From Trinickia diaoshuihuensis (GTDB lineage: Bacteria; Pseudomonadota; Gammaproteobacteria; Burkholderiales; Burkholderiaceae): a stretch of 43,690 nucleotides of DNA. Shown in pieces: positions 27,154 to 35,328 of this stretch (within the stretch, counting starts at the first letter, position 1; each line of letters begins with the position of its first letter). The position numbers and the translations under genes are program-made. The stretch spans positions 1 through 43,690 of the forward strand of contig NZ_QUBS01000068.1 in assembly GCF_003390925.1 (NCBI RefSeq). Direction: 5' to 3'. The notes below the pieces were generated by a model. It saw only the letters and a program-made list of their open reading frames with translations. It was not told the DNA's origin and searched no databases.

Positions 27154-27720
27154 TTAACGGGCCGCCGCCCCCACGATCTCCTCCGTCGTCCGCACCACCG
27201 CATAATCCATCGCAAGATTCGCCAATGACAGTGCGTGCACGTCCTCGGCCGGCCAGAGCCGCCCGCTCAGGTCGCGCAGATCGAAGGTGAAGGCTGCGTC
27301 CGACGCCACGATCGTCTCGAAACCCGAATTCCCCGCGCTGCGCGCCGTCGCTTCGACGGAGTTGTTCGTGATCACGCCTGCGATCACTAGCTGACCGATA
27401 CCCCGCACCCGCAGCCATCGTTCGAGCCCCGTTGCCGCAAAAGCATCCGGGACGTTCTTTTCGACGACATGCTCATGCGCCAGTGGCGAAAACCGAGGCT
27501 GAAACTCGGCGCCGCTTTGACCGGGCCAAAAGATCGACTCAGGTGAGCGGGACATATGACGGACGTGCACGACCGGCCTGCGCGTTGCGCGCCAGGCGGT
27601 CAATAAGGCTTCGATGTTCTGTTCGGCGGCGGGATTGTTGCGCCGGCCGAGCGTCGGCCGGTTGATGCCGTTTTGCATGTCGATGACGACGAGCGCGGCG
27701 TTCTCGGCAAGGGGACTCAT
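27154..27720 (-). CDS. Isochorismatase-like cysteine-hydrolase family protein, catalytic Cys absent
   Basis: The fold is recognisable over 188 aa: VVIDMQNG with Asp14, a Lys in VVEKNVPDAF (Lys88), and the VIAGVITNNSVEATAR loop. Active members carry Cys in that loop (xxCVxxTA); here the position is Ser121, codon TCC, one base from TGC. A classic cysteine-dependent hydrolase reaction is therefore doubtful. Some related proteins with this NNSVEAT loop may form a natural subgroup, as I recall but could not check. It lies 3 nt after the VOC gene on the same strand, so they are likely an operon unrelated to flagella. Confidence 0.85.
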   Translation of the reverse strand: MSPLAENAALVVIDMQNGINRPTLGRRNNPAAEQNIEALLTAWRATRRPVVHVRHMSRSPESIFWPGQSGAEFQPRFSPLAHEHVVEKNVPDAFAATGLERWLRVRGIGQLVIAGVITNNSVEATARSAGNSGFETIVASDAAFTFDLRDLSGRLWPAEDVHALSLANLAMDYAVVRTTEEIVGAAAR

Positions 27721-27723
27721 CGG

Positions 27724-28116
27724 CTATCGTCCCTCCGTACCGGCGAAGTTCAACTCGACGCCGTTACCGGCCGGATCGACGAAGAAAAGCTGCCATTGAT
27801 CGAGCACCGGAACATGACCGCGCCGGAAATCGACGCCGAGCGAGCGCAAACGGGTCTCGAAACCGGGCAAGTCCGTACACTCGAAGGCAACATGATCGAA
27901 CGTACCGCTGCCTTGCGGCGCGCGCCGCTCCAGCGGCCTCGCCTCGGACAAATGCAGCACGGCTCGCTCGCCGATATAGAGCCAATAACCGAAACTGCTA
28001 AACGGCGGACGCGGCCCGGCTTGCAAGCCGACCACGTCGATATAGAAATCGCGCAAGCGCTCGAGCGTCGCTCGATCGGCGCGTAGGTTGTAGTGACTAA
28101 AGCCCGTAACAGGCAT
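27724..28116 (-). CDS. VOC (glyoxalase/bleomycin-resistance) family protein
   Basis: The VOC metal-enzyme fold is seen across 130 aa: FSHYNLRA with a His at residue 6, LRDFYIDVVGL, FDHVAFEC and DPAGNGVELNF with a C-terminal Glu. These His/Glu positions are the usual metal ligands. The start is ATG 28116 (GGGAGC upstream); an upstream in-frame ATG at 28137 is less likely. Substrate is unknown. It is probably co-transcribed with the isochorismatase-like gene 3 nt downstream. Confidence 0.85.
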   Translation of the reverse strand: MPVTGFSHYNLRADRATLERLRDFYIDVVGLQAGPRPPFSSFGYWLYIGERAVLHLSEARPLERRAPQGSGTFDHVAFECTDLPGFETRLRSLGVDFRRGHVPVLDQWQLFFVDPAGNGVELNFAGTEGR

Positions 28117-28298
28117 GCAATGCTCCCGCGGCGGCACCGGCTTCTCGAACGAAGCGGCAATGCGGGAGATCTTAACGCGAGGCTCGATCGGACGTGCGCG
28201 GCGGATACGTCAAACGCGGGTCGATCGCTTTCATGCCTGGCGTGTGGAGCGGGCGGGCGTAGGCCGCCGCCGGAAACTTCGAAATGACCGCGGCAAAA

Positions 28299-29027
28299 TC
28301 AGTCGACGCTCGCCCAGGCCATTTCGCGCAGCTTCGCACGCAGCCGGGCAACGGCCTGGCTGTGTAGCTGGCAAACGCGCGATTCACTCACTTCCATCAC
28401 CGCGCCGATCTCGCGCAGATTCATCCCGCGCTCGTAGTACAGCGACATCAGCAGCTTCTCGCGTTCCGGCAGCTTCTCGATGGCCTCCACCAGCGCCGCG
28501 CGCAAGCTCTCGTCGAGCAGCGCCGAAAGCGGATCCGCGTGATCGACGCAGTAGCGGTCGAGGAACGGCTCGTCGTCGGCGGAACGATCGAAGTCTTCGT
28601 AATAGATGAGCTGACTGCCGTGCAGATCTTGCAGCATCGACTGGTAAGACTCGAGCGGCATCTCCAGATGATCGGCGACTTCGGTCTCGCTCGCGGACCG
28701 GCCGAGCCGCTGCTCGACATGGTGCACGGCCGATTCCACTTCGCGCGACGTCTTGCGCAAGCTGCGCGGCAACCAGTCGTTGTTGCGCAGCTCATCGAGC
28801 ATCGCGCCGCGAATGCGCTGGCTAGCATACGTTTCGAACTGCGCGCCTTGATCTTCCTTGTAGCGGCTCGCCGCATCGAGCAAGCCGATCATGCCGGCCT
28901 GAATCAAGTCGTCCAAATCGACGCTCGCCGGCATTTTCGCCACGAGCTGCAAACCCAATCTGCGCACGAGCGGCGCGTATTGCGTCAATACATCCGTCTG
29001 GGACATTTTCCCCTGAGCGTTGTACAT
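28299..29027 (-). CDS. fliA: FliA, flagellar sigma-28 factor
   Basis: FliA directs RNA polymerase to late flagellar and chemotaxis promoters. The product is 242 aa (E. coli 239) from ATG 29027 (MYNAQGKMSQTD); ATG 29006 with AGGGG upstream is an alternative. Region 2 has DLDDLIQAGMIGLLDAASRY and FETYASQRIRGAMLDELR; region 3 has SASETEVADHL; region 4 ends in the helix-turn-helix MNLREIGAVMEVSESRVCQL. It is the last gene of the flhB-flhA-flhF-fleN-fliA run, 31 nt after fleN. Targets in the window include the flgM and flgKL promoters. Confidence 0.97.
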   Translation of the reverse strand: MYNAQGKMSQTDVLTQYAPLVRRLGLQLVAKMPASVDLDDLIQAGMIGLLDAASRYKEDQGAQFETYASQRIRGAMLDELRNNDWLPRSLRKTSREVESAVHHVEQRLGRSASETEVADHLEMPLESYQSMLQDLHGSQLIYYEDFDRSADDEPFLDRYCVDHADPLSALLDESLRAALVEAIEKLPEREKLLMSLYYERGMNLREIGAVMEVSESRVCQLHSQAVARLRAKLREMAWASVD

Positions 29028-29058
29028 CGAGGGCCCCCTTCTCCTTGTCCCTAACGTT

Positions 29059-29937
29059 TCAAGCATGTTGGCGTTCGGCAACGCCCGCGTCGGCGAGCGC
29101 CGACGCCGGCACAGCCGAGCGCACCGTGACTTCGGCGCGCGGCGCATACATCGCCGGGCGCATCGGCCAATACAGCATTTCCGCGGCAACGTGCCGAAAA
29201 TCCCGCGCCGACTGAGCCGACGGGAATGCATCGACGACGCACCGCCCCAATTCCAGCGACCGCTCCATCAGCGGATCGGCCGTCACGCAGCCGGCATCCT
29301 CGATCGACACGGTCAGATAGCGCGCCGCCACTTCGGCGAGGTTCTCGAACGTCGTGTGCGCATCGGCGAGGCTCGATACGTGATTGACGAGCACGCGAAA
29401 CTGCGCGATCGCATGTTCGAAGTGCAAGCGCTTCATGCACGCATAGGCCTCGGTGATCGCGCTGGCCGCCACGCGCGTGACGATCATCACGTCGTGCGCT
29501 TGGCACGCGAGCGGCGAGAGCGCGCCTTGGCGGTCGAGCCGCGCATCGACGAGCACCACGTCGGCCGGTCCCGACAGCAACAATCCCAGTTGCGCCGCGC
29601 TGTAGCCCGCGCAGTTCTCGCGCGAAGCGGCGAGCACCGAAAACCCCAACTCATGACGGGCGCACGCCTGGTCTAGCCCAATTTCGCCGTCCATCAACGC
29701 GCGCAGCGAACCCGCGCCATGCACGCCGCCCAGCATCGTCGACACCGAACGGCTGCCGAGGCGTTCGTCGATGACGAGCACGTCCTTGCCGAGCGCCGCC
29801 AGCGCGGCCGCCAGATTCACGACCGTCGAAGTACAGCCGACGCCCACGGGGCCGCCGGTGACGGCCACCACGCGCGAACCGCTCTTCGCGAGCAGCCGGC
29901 GCAGCCCTTCTGCCTGATCGGTGACTTGTTTACCCAA
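29059..29937 (-). CDS. fleN: FleN/FlhG-like MinD-family protein with altered P-loop
   Basis: FleN/FlhG is a MinD-type ATPase that limits flagellar number and activates FlhF. The product is 292 aa with a TTG start inside the flhF end (GAGG upstream, 8-nt overlap). The N-terminal DQAEGLRRLL (7-16) is the motif that stimulates FlhF GTPase in homologues. The expected deviant Walker A GGKGGVGKT reads GGPVGVGCT here: both lysines are missing. The next motif, normally DADLG, is DERLG. ATP hydrolysis and ATP-driven dimerisation are therefore doubtful, while the FlhF-activating region is kept. Confidence 0.88.
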   Translation of the reverse strand: MGKQVTDQAEGLRRLLAKSGSRVVAVTGGPVGVGCTSTVVNLAAALAALGKDVLVIDERLGSRSVSTMLGGVHGAGSLRALMDGEIGLDQACARHELGFSVLAASRENCAGYSAAQLGLLLSGPADVVLVDARLDRQGALSPLACQAHDVMIVTRVAASAITEAYACMKRLHFEHAIAQFRVLVNHVSSLADAHTTFENLAEVAARYLTVSIEDAGCVTADPLMERSLELGRCVVDAFPSAQSARDFRHVAAEMLYWPMRPAMYAPRAEVTVRSAVPASALADAGVAERQHA

Positions 29938-31759
29938 AGCGAACCTCGTGAAGTTCGGCGCTCGAGCGGCTCGACAGCGCCGAGAGCAAGGCGGGAATAT
30001 CGTCGTCGTGCGGCACGAACGGCGAGCCGTCGCGCGGGATGCAAAACGCGCTCTTGATCAAAAACTTCTTCGTGGCGACGTACAAGTTCTCGGGCACCTT
30101 CTGCCCCGTCGAGACGTAATGCACGGGCAGCTTGTAGCGGATGACCGTATCCAACACGCCGCCGAGGTTCGTCGCCTCGTCGAGCTTGGTCAGGATGCAG
30201 CCGGCCAGCTCGGGTTGCCCCGGCGCGCTGCGATAGGCCTGCACGACTTCGTTGAGCGTGTCGCCGTGGCTCGTCGCGTTCAGCAGCAGCAGCCGCTGGA
30301 CCGGTTGACCCGCGCCGCACAGCATCGCGATTTGATCCGACACGGTGCGATCGCGCTGGCTCATGCCGATCGTGTCGATCAGCACGATGTGTTTGTTGCG
30401 CAGCTCGGCGAGCGCCAGTTGCAGATCGGCCGCGTCTTTCACGGCATGCACCGACACGCCGAGGATCTTGCCGAAGATGCGCAGTTGCTCGTGGCCGCCG
30501 ATCCGGTAGCTGTCGGTCGTGAGCAACGCGACCTTGCTCGCGCCGAAGCGCATCACGCAGCGCGCGGCGAGCTTGGCTGTCGTCGTGGTCTTGCCGACGC
30601 CCGTCGGGCCCATCAGCGCGAACACGCCGCCGCGTTCCATCAATTCGTCTTCGTTTTCGAGCACGGGCAGGTTCGAGGCGAGCACCTGGTTCACCCAGTC
30701 CATACCCGCATCGAGGCTCTCGACTTCGGGCATATGCTCGACGACCATCCGTACGAGTTGCGCGGAAAAACCCGCCGAGAACAGCGCTTTCGTGACTTCG
30801 CCGTTGACGGGGCTGCGGCGTTGGCGCTCACCCCACATCAAGCCGGCGAACTGCTCTTCCATCATGCCGCGCATCGCGGACAACTCGCTCATCACCGTTT
30901 GGTTGACGATTTCCTCGACGCGCGAGCGCACGGCGTCGGCCATCGCTTGCGCCTCTTGCTCGCTCGCGCCTTCGAAGGCCGGCTTCACGCGCGGCACCGC
31001 GCGGCGCGCCGCGACGCGGGCGGCTTCATGGGCCCAATCGGGCAACTGAGCCGCATCGAGTTCTTCGTCCGCGAGCACGCGGCCCGCTGCGCCGAGACCC
31101 TTGGCGGCCGCCGCGGCGGGCGTCATCGAATGCGCGCGCGAGCTATGGGCGGCGCGCTCGTTTTGCGCGGCGATCCGGCGCGCATGATCGATCAGCCAGG
31201 GATTCGTCTCCGCCATCGTCAGCGATGCTTGCGCGTCGGCGGCGCTCGCGGCCGAGCCGCCGGGCGCGTTCGTTGCCGCCGGCATATTCGGCGCGGCCGC
31301 GCGCGCGGCGAAGTTCGCGCGTTCGCGCTCGGGCAGACGCGGTGCCGCGATCGAGGCGGCGTCGGTCAGCGGGGCGCGGCTTTCGTCCGATGCGGCCGCG
31401 CCCACTTCGGGGCTCGCGCCGAACACGGCGGAAAACACGTCCGGCATCCCGTTCGCATAAGGATTCGAGGCCATTGCGCCCGGCGCCGCGCTCGCATACG
31501 AGGGGGCCGGCTGCATGGCACTAGGTGCCGCGTAGGGATTGGTCGACGGCGATGGCAGGCCGGGCGGCGTGCCCATCGAAGCCGTGTCGCCGGCATCGGG
31601 GGTGATCTGCGCGAAATCGGTATCTGCGAGCGCGACGATTTCCACGCTGCCGTCGTCATTGGTCCGGTTCGACAACACGACCGCGTCCGCTCCGAGGGCC
31701 TCGCGTACGAGACGCAGCGCGTCGCGGCTCGTCGCGCCGATGAATTTACGAATGTTCAA
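29930..31759 (-). CDS. flhF: FlhF, SRP-type GTPase for flagellar placement
   Basis: FlhF is an SRP-family GTPase that marks the site of flagellar assembly. The product is 609 aa with a TTG start overlapping the flhA stop; homologues start with the same MNIRKFIGATSRDALR. Residues about 60-300 are an Ala/Pro-rich linker, longer than in many FlhF. The NG domain follows: P-loop GPTGVGKTT (from 384), TTDSYRIGGHEQL, DTIGMSQRD and TKLDEATNLGG. All GTPase motifs are intact. The end overlaps fleN by 8 nt. Confidence 0.95.
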   Translation of the reverse strand: MNIRKFIGATSRDALRLVREALGADAVVLSNRTNDDGSVEIVALADTDFAQITPDAGDTASMGTPPGLPSPSTNPYAAPSAMQPAPSYASAAPGAMASNPYANGMPDVFSAVFGASPEVGAAASDESRAPLTDAASIAAPRLPERERANFAARAAAPNMPAATNAPGGSAASAADAQASLTMAETNPWLIDHARRIAAQNERAAHSSRAHSMTPAAAAAKGLGAAGRVLADEELDAAQLPDWAHEAARVAARRAVPRVKPAFEGASEQEAQAMADAVRSRVEEIVNQTVMSELSAMRGMMEEQFAGLMWGERQRRSPVNGEVTKALFSAGFSAQLVRMVVEHMPEVESLDAGMDWVNQVLASNLPVLENEDELMERGGVFALMGPTGVGKTTTTAKLAARCVMRFGASKVALLTTDSYRIGGHEQLRIFGKILGVSVHAVKDAADLQLALAELRNKHIVLIDTIGMSQRDRTVSDQIAMLCGAGQPVQRLLLLNATSHGDTLNEVVQAYRSAPGQPELAGCILTKLDEATNLGGVLDTVIRYKLPVHYVSTGQKVPENLYVATKKFLIKSAFCIPRDGSPFVPHDDDIPALLSALSSRSSAELHEVRFG

Positions 31760-33858
31760 GCTAGACCCCCGATGAGGTTAACGACTTTGATCGTGCGGGT
31801 CTCGGGCACTTCGGCGTACGAGAGCACTTTCAATTGAGGCAGGCTGCGGCGCAGAAATCGCGCAAGCATCGCGCGCAGCGCGTGCTGCACGAGCAGCACC
31901 GGAGGCAGCCCGGCATTTTGTTGACGGTTGATCGCCTTTTGCGTCGCCGTCAGAAGCGTGTGTGCGAGGCCGGGCTCGAGCCCGGGGTTCGCACCCGTCG
32001 CGAGCGCTTGCGACAGCACGCGCTCGAGGTTCGAATCGAGACCCATGACCTGCATTTCGCTGGCGCCCGGGTACCACTGCTGCGTGATCGCGCGGCCCAG
32101 GGCCAGGCGCACGCAAGCGGTCAGATCGTGCGCGTCGGTCACCTTGCCGGCGTGCTCGGAGAGCGCCTCGAGGATCGTACGCATGTCGCGAATCGGCACG
32201 CCTTCCTCGAGCAAGTTTTGCAGGACCTTTTGCAGCGTCGTGAGCGGCAGCGTCTTCGGCACGAGGTCTTCCACGAGCGAGGGTGCGTCCTTGGCGGTGC
32301 GCGTGATCAGCGCCTGCACTTCCTGGCGGCCGAGCAATTCGGCGGCGTGCTGCACGACGAGATGGTTCAAGTGCGTCGCCACGACCGTGCTCGCATCGAC
32401 CACCGTGTAGCCGTACACCTGCGCTTGCTCGCGCAAATTCGTATCGATCCAGATGGCCGGCAGACCGAACGCCGGATCTTGCGTGGGCTGGCCCGGCAAG
32501 GCGGCCGAGACTTGGCCCGGGTTGATCGCGAGCCATTGGCCCGGGTAGGCCTCGCCCACCCCCACTTCGACGCCCTTGAGCGCGATGCGGTATCCGTTCG
32601 GGCGCAGCTCGAGGTTGTCGCGGATATGGATGACGGGCGGCAAGAAGCCGATTTCCTGCGCGAACTTCTTGCGGATGCTCTTGATGCGCTTGAGCAATTC
32701 GCCGTCGGTGTTCTTGTCGACGAGCGGGATCAGGCGATAGCCCACTTCGAGGCCCAGCGTATCGATGAGCGTGACGTCGTCCCAGCTTGCTTCGTTGTTC
32801 TCTGCCGGAGCCGTGACGGCCGGCGCGACATCGACGAGCGAGGCGCCGGTCTTGGCGGCTTCGGCACGCTTTTTCATCGTGCGGCCGAGCTGTATCGCAC
32901 CGCCGCCGAGCAGCAGGAAGGCGAAGTGCGGCATGTTGGGGATCAGGCCCATTACCGCGATGATCGTGCCGGTGATGATCAGCACGCGCGGGTTCGTGAA
33001 GAGTTGCCCCGTCAGTTGCGTGCCGATGTCCTCGTCGGTCGCCACACGCGAGACGATCACGCCGGCCGCAGTCGAGATCACGAGCGAGGGGATCTGCGCG
33101 ACGAGGCCGTCACCGATCGTGAGCAGCGTATAGGTCTTGCCGGCCGAGCCGAAGTCCATGCCGTGCTGCACGACGCCCACGATCAACCCGCCGAGCACGT
33201 TCACGACCATGATAATGAGGCCCGCGATCGCATCGCCGCGCACGAACTTCGAGGCACCGTCCATCGCGCCGTAGAACTCGGCTTCCTGCGATACGGACTG
33301 GCGGCGCTTGCGCGCACCGGCTTCGTCGATGAGGCCCGCGTTCAGGTCGGCATCGATGGCCATCTGCTTGCCCGGCATCGCATCGAGCGTGAAGCGCGCG
33401 GCCACTTCGGCGATACGGCCCGCGCCCTTCGTGATCACCATGAAGTTGATGACCATCAAAATCACGAACACGACGATACCGACGGCGAAGTTGCCGCCCA
33501 CGAGGAAGTGCCCGAACGATTCGATGACCTGGCCCGCCGCGCCGGGGCCGGTGTGGCCTTCGAGCAGCACGACGCGGGTCGAGGCGACGTTCAGCGACAG
33601 GCGCAGCAGCGTCGAGAACAGCAGCACGGCCGGGAACGCCGCGAAATCGAGCGGCTTTTGCGTGTACATGCTGACGAGCAGCACCATCACCGACAGCGCG
33701 ATGTTGAACGTGAACAGCAGATCGAGCAGGAACGGCGGCAACGGCAGAATCATCATGCCGAGGATCATGCAGATCAGGATCGGACCCGACAGCGCGCGCA
33801 GGTTCGTGCCGCTCAGTACTTGCCCCTTGCCGAAAAGACTTCCGACGCGCGCGTTCAT
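31756..33858 (-). CDS. flhA: FlhA, flagellar export gate protein
   Basis: FlhA is the nonameric export-gate protein that receives chaperone-substrate complexes. The product is 700 aa (E. coli 692). The N-terminal half has about eight membrane helices and the FHIPEP-family cytoplasmic loop (KGAGRIAEVAARFTLDAMPG, QMAIDADLNAGLID). The C-terminal half is the cytoplasmic docking domain. AAGGAG precedes the ATG, and the ATGA overlap with the flhB stop implies coupled translation. Confidence 0.97.
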   Translation of the reverse strand: MNARVGSLFGKGQVLSGTNLRALSGPILICMILGMMILPLPPFLLDLLFTFNIALSVMVLLVSMYTQKPLDFAAFPAVLLFSTLLRLSLNVASTRVVLLEGHTGPGAAGQVIESFGHFLVGGNFAVGIVVFVILMVINFMVITKGAGRIAEVAARFTLDAMPGKQMAIDADLNAGLIDEAGARKRRQSVSQEAEFYGAMDGASKFVRGDAIAGLIIMVVNVLGGLIVGVVQHGMDFGSAGKTYTLLTIGDGLVAQIPSLVISTAAGVIVSRVATDEDIGTQLTGQLFTNPRVLIITGTIIAVMGLIPNMPHFAFLLLGGGAIQLGRTMKKRAEAAKTGASLVDVAPAVTAPAENNEASWDDVTLIDTLGLEVGYRLIPLVDKNTDGELLKRIKSIRKKFAQEIGFLPPVIHIRDNLELRPNGYRIALKGVEVGVGEAYPGQWLAINPGQVSAALPGQPTQDPAFGLPAIWIDTNLREQAQVYGYTVVDASTVVATHLNHLVVQHAAELLGRQEVQALITRTAKDAPSLVEDLVPKTLPLTTLQKVLQNLLEEGVPIRDMRTILEALSEHAGKVTDAHDLTACVRLALGRAITQQWYPGASEMQVMGLDSNLERVLSQALATGANPGLEPGLAHTLLTATQKAINRQQNAGLPPVLLVQHALRAMLARFLRRSLPQLKVLSYAEVPETRTIKVVNLIGGLA

Positions 33859-35060
33859 GCCGATGCTCCTTCATTTGCGTCGCCGAGCGCTTCGTCGGCT
33901 TCTTCGCGTTCGTCGGCCTCGGAAATCGGGCCCTTCTTGTCCATCTCGGGCGGTACCTCCAGTTCGGTCGGCGCAGCCGGAACGTCGCCGCCTTCCTCGC
34001 GGAACTTGCGCAGTTGATAGACCCAGGCCAGCACTTCTGCCACCGCGTTGTACAGCGTGCCCGGGATTTCCCGGTTCAATTCGACGTTGTGGTAAAGCGC
34101 GCGAGCCAGCGGCGGCGCCTCGAGCAGCGCCACGTTGTTTTCGGTCGCGATTTCGCGGATCCGGGCAGCGACGAGGTTCACGCCCTTGGCCACGACCTTC
34201 GGCGCGCCCATTTCGCCATCGGCGTATTGCAGCGCAACGGCATAGTGAGTCGGGTTCGTCACGACGACGTCGGCCTTGGGCACGGCGGCCATCATGCGGC
34301 GGCGGGCGATGGCGCGCTGCTGCTGGCGAATCTTGCCCTTCACGTGCGGATCGCCTTCGCTTTCGCGGTGTTCGCGCTTCACTTCTTCCTTCGTCATGCG
34401 CAGCTTCTTGTGGTACTGCCAAAGTTGATAAGGAACATCGAATGCGGCGATCAGAAACATGCCCGCCACGGTCGTCGCGCAGCAGACGGCGACGATGGAC
34501 ATGCCGTGTCCGAGCGCCCGCATGAGCGGTTCACCGGCGAGCCCGAGGATCTGATCCTTGCGCTGCCACATGGCCGCGCCGCCGATCACTCCGACGAGCA
34601 GCGTCTTGGCGAGCGACATGCCGAGCTGGATCACGCCGTTGATCGAAAACATGCGGCCGATGCCGGCAACCGGATTCAGGCGCTCTAGCTTCACCTCGAA
34701 CACTTTCGGCGAGAGCAGCCAGCCGCCGAGCGCCATCGGGGCGACGACCGCCGCCAGGCCGGTCAAGGCGAGAATCGGCATCACGGCCATGAAGCCTTCG
34801 CGGCCCGCGTTGGCGGCGCCGATCAACATACGATTCGTGTCGCGCAGCGTGGCGTGGTCGAACGTGAACGCGCCGCGCATCAAATGCTGCAGATGCATCC
34901 CGATCGGACCGGACAGGCCCCAGACGCCGAAGAAACCCGCGGCCAGCAAAGCGAACGTCGCCAACTCCCGAGAGCGCGCGACCTGCCCTTCCGAGCGCGC
35001 CTTTTCCAGGCGCCTGGGGGTTGCTGCTTCGGTTTTGTCGAGGTCGCTGTCCTCTGCCAC
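33855..35060 (-). CDS. flhB: FlhB, export gate and substrate-specificity switch
   Basis: FlhB is the export protein that cleaves itself and switches from rod/hook to filament substrates when FliK signals. The product is 401 aa with a GTG start (GGAG 9-10 nt upstream; homologues begin MAEDSDLDKTEAATP). Four membrane helices fill about 30-215. The autocleavage motif NPTH is at 269-272, the same numbers as in Salmonella. The Glu/Asp/Ala-rich tail extends beyond 360. It heads the flhB-flhA-flhF-fleN-fliA run. Confidence 0.96.
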   Translation of the reverse strand: MAEDSDLDKTEAATPRRLEKARSEGQVARSRELATFALLAAGFFGVWGLSGPIGMHLQHLMRGAFTFDHATLRDTNRMLIGAANAGREGFMAVMPILALTGLAAVVAPMALGGWLLSPKVFEVKLERLNPVAGIGRMFSINGVIQLGMSLAKTLLVGVIGGAAMWQRKDQILGLAGEPLMRALGHGMSIVAVCCATTVAGMFLIAAFDVPYQLWQYHKKLRMTKEEVKREHRESEGDPHVKGKIRQQQRAIARRRMMAAVPKADVVVTNPTHYAVALQYADGEMGAPKVVAKGVNLVAARIREIATENNVALLEAPPLARALYHNVELNREIPGTLYNAVAEVLAWVYQLRKFREEGGDVPAAPTELEVPPEMDKKGPISEADEREEADEALGDANEGASA

Positions 35061-35237
35061 AGGAAATTTCTCCGCAAGAAAAACGGCGGCATGCCGTTAT
35101 CCAGTGAGAGCGATTATTCCTGGATGGGTCAATGGACGATCGACGGATAAGGCGGGGGAAACGGGTGCATTTCGACTGATCGGGGCCCCGGCCGGGCGCG
35201 CGGGCGACGGGCGGCGATCGAGCCCGCCAAATCGAGC

Positions 35238-35259
35238 GAGCGCCGCGTCGGCGGCGCTC
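35238..35259. repeat. Perfect 9-bp hairpin upstream of flhB
   Basis: GAGCGCCGC (35238-35246) and GCGGCGCTC (35251-35259) pair around a GTCG loop. It lies in the 268-nt gap between the DUF3443 gene and flhB. Its T-run is absent, so it is not a clear terminator; it may lie in the 5' leader of flhB or in read-through RNA from the module upstream. Confidence 0.5.
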
Positions 35260-35297
35260 CGCGTAGAGGGATCAAACGAAGGAAGATTCGAGCGATC

Positions 35298-35320
35298 CGG
35301 CCCCGAATCCTCCGGGGCCG
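35298..35320 (-). terminator. Candidate terminator after first DUF3443 gene
   Basis: An 8-bp perfect stem (CGGCCCCG 35298-35305 with CGGGGCCG 35313-35320) lies 8 nt after the stop of the DUF3443 gene at 35329. On the minus strand a loose pyrimidine stretch (CTTCCTTCGTTT) follows about 10 nt later, so termination may be only partial and flhB could receive read-through. Confidence 0.4.
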
Positions 35321-35328
35321 TGCTTCGT

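Noticed and set aside
29921-31837. A 638-codon plus-strand open frame across flhF
   Set aside because: Antisense to flhF with its intact GTPase motifs; composition is that of a GC-rich reverse frame.
31834-34017. A 727-codon plus-strand open frame across flhA
   Set aside because: It is antisense to flhA, which has complete homology, membrane helices and motifs. The frame is Arg/His/Asp-rich, typical of reverse frames in high-GC genes.
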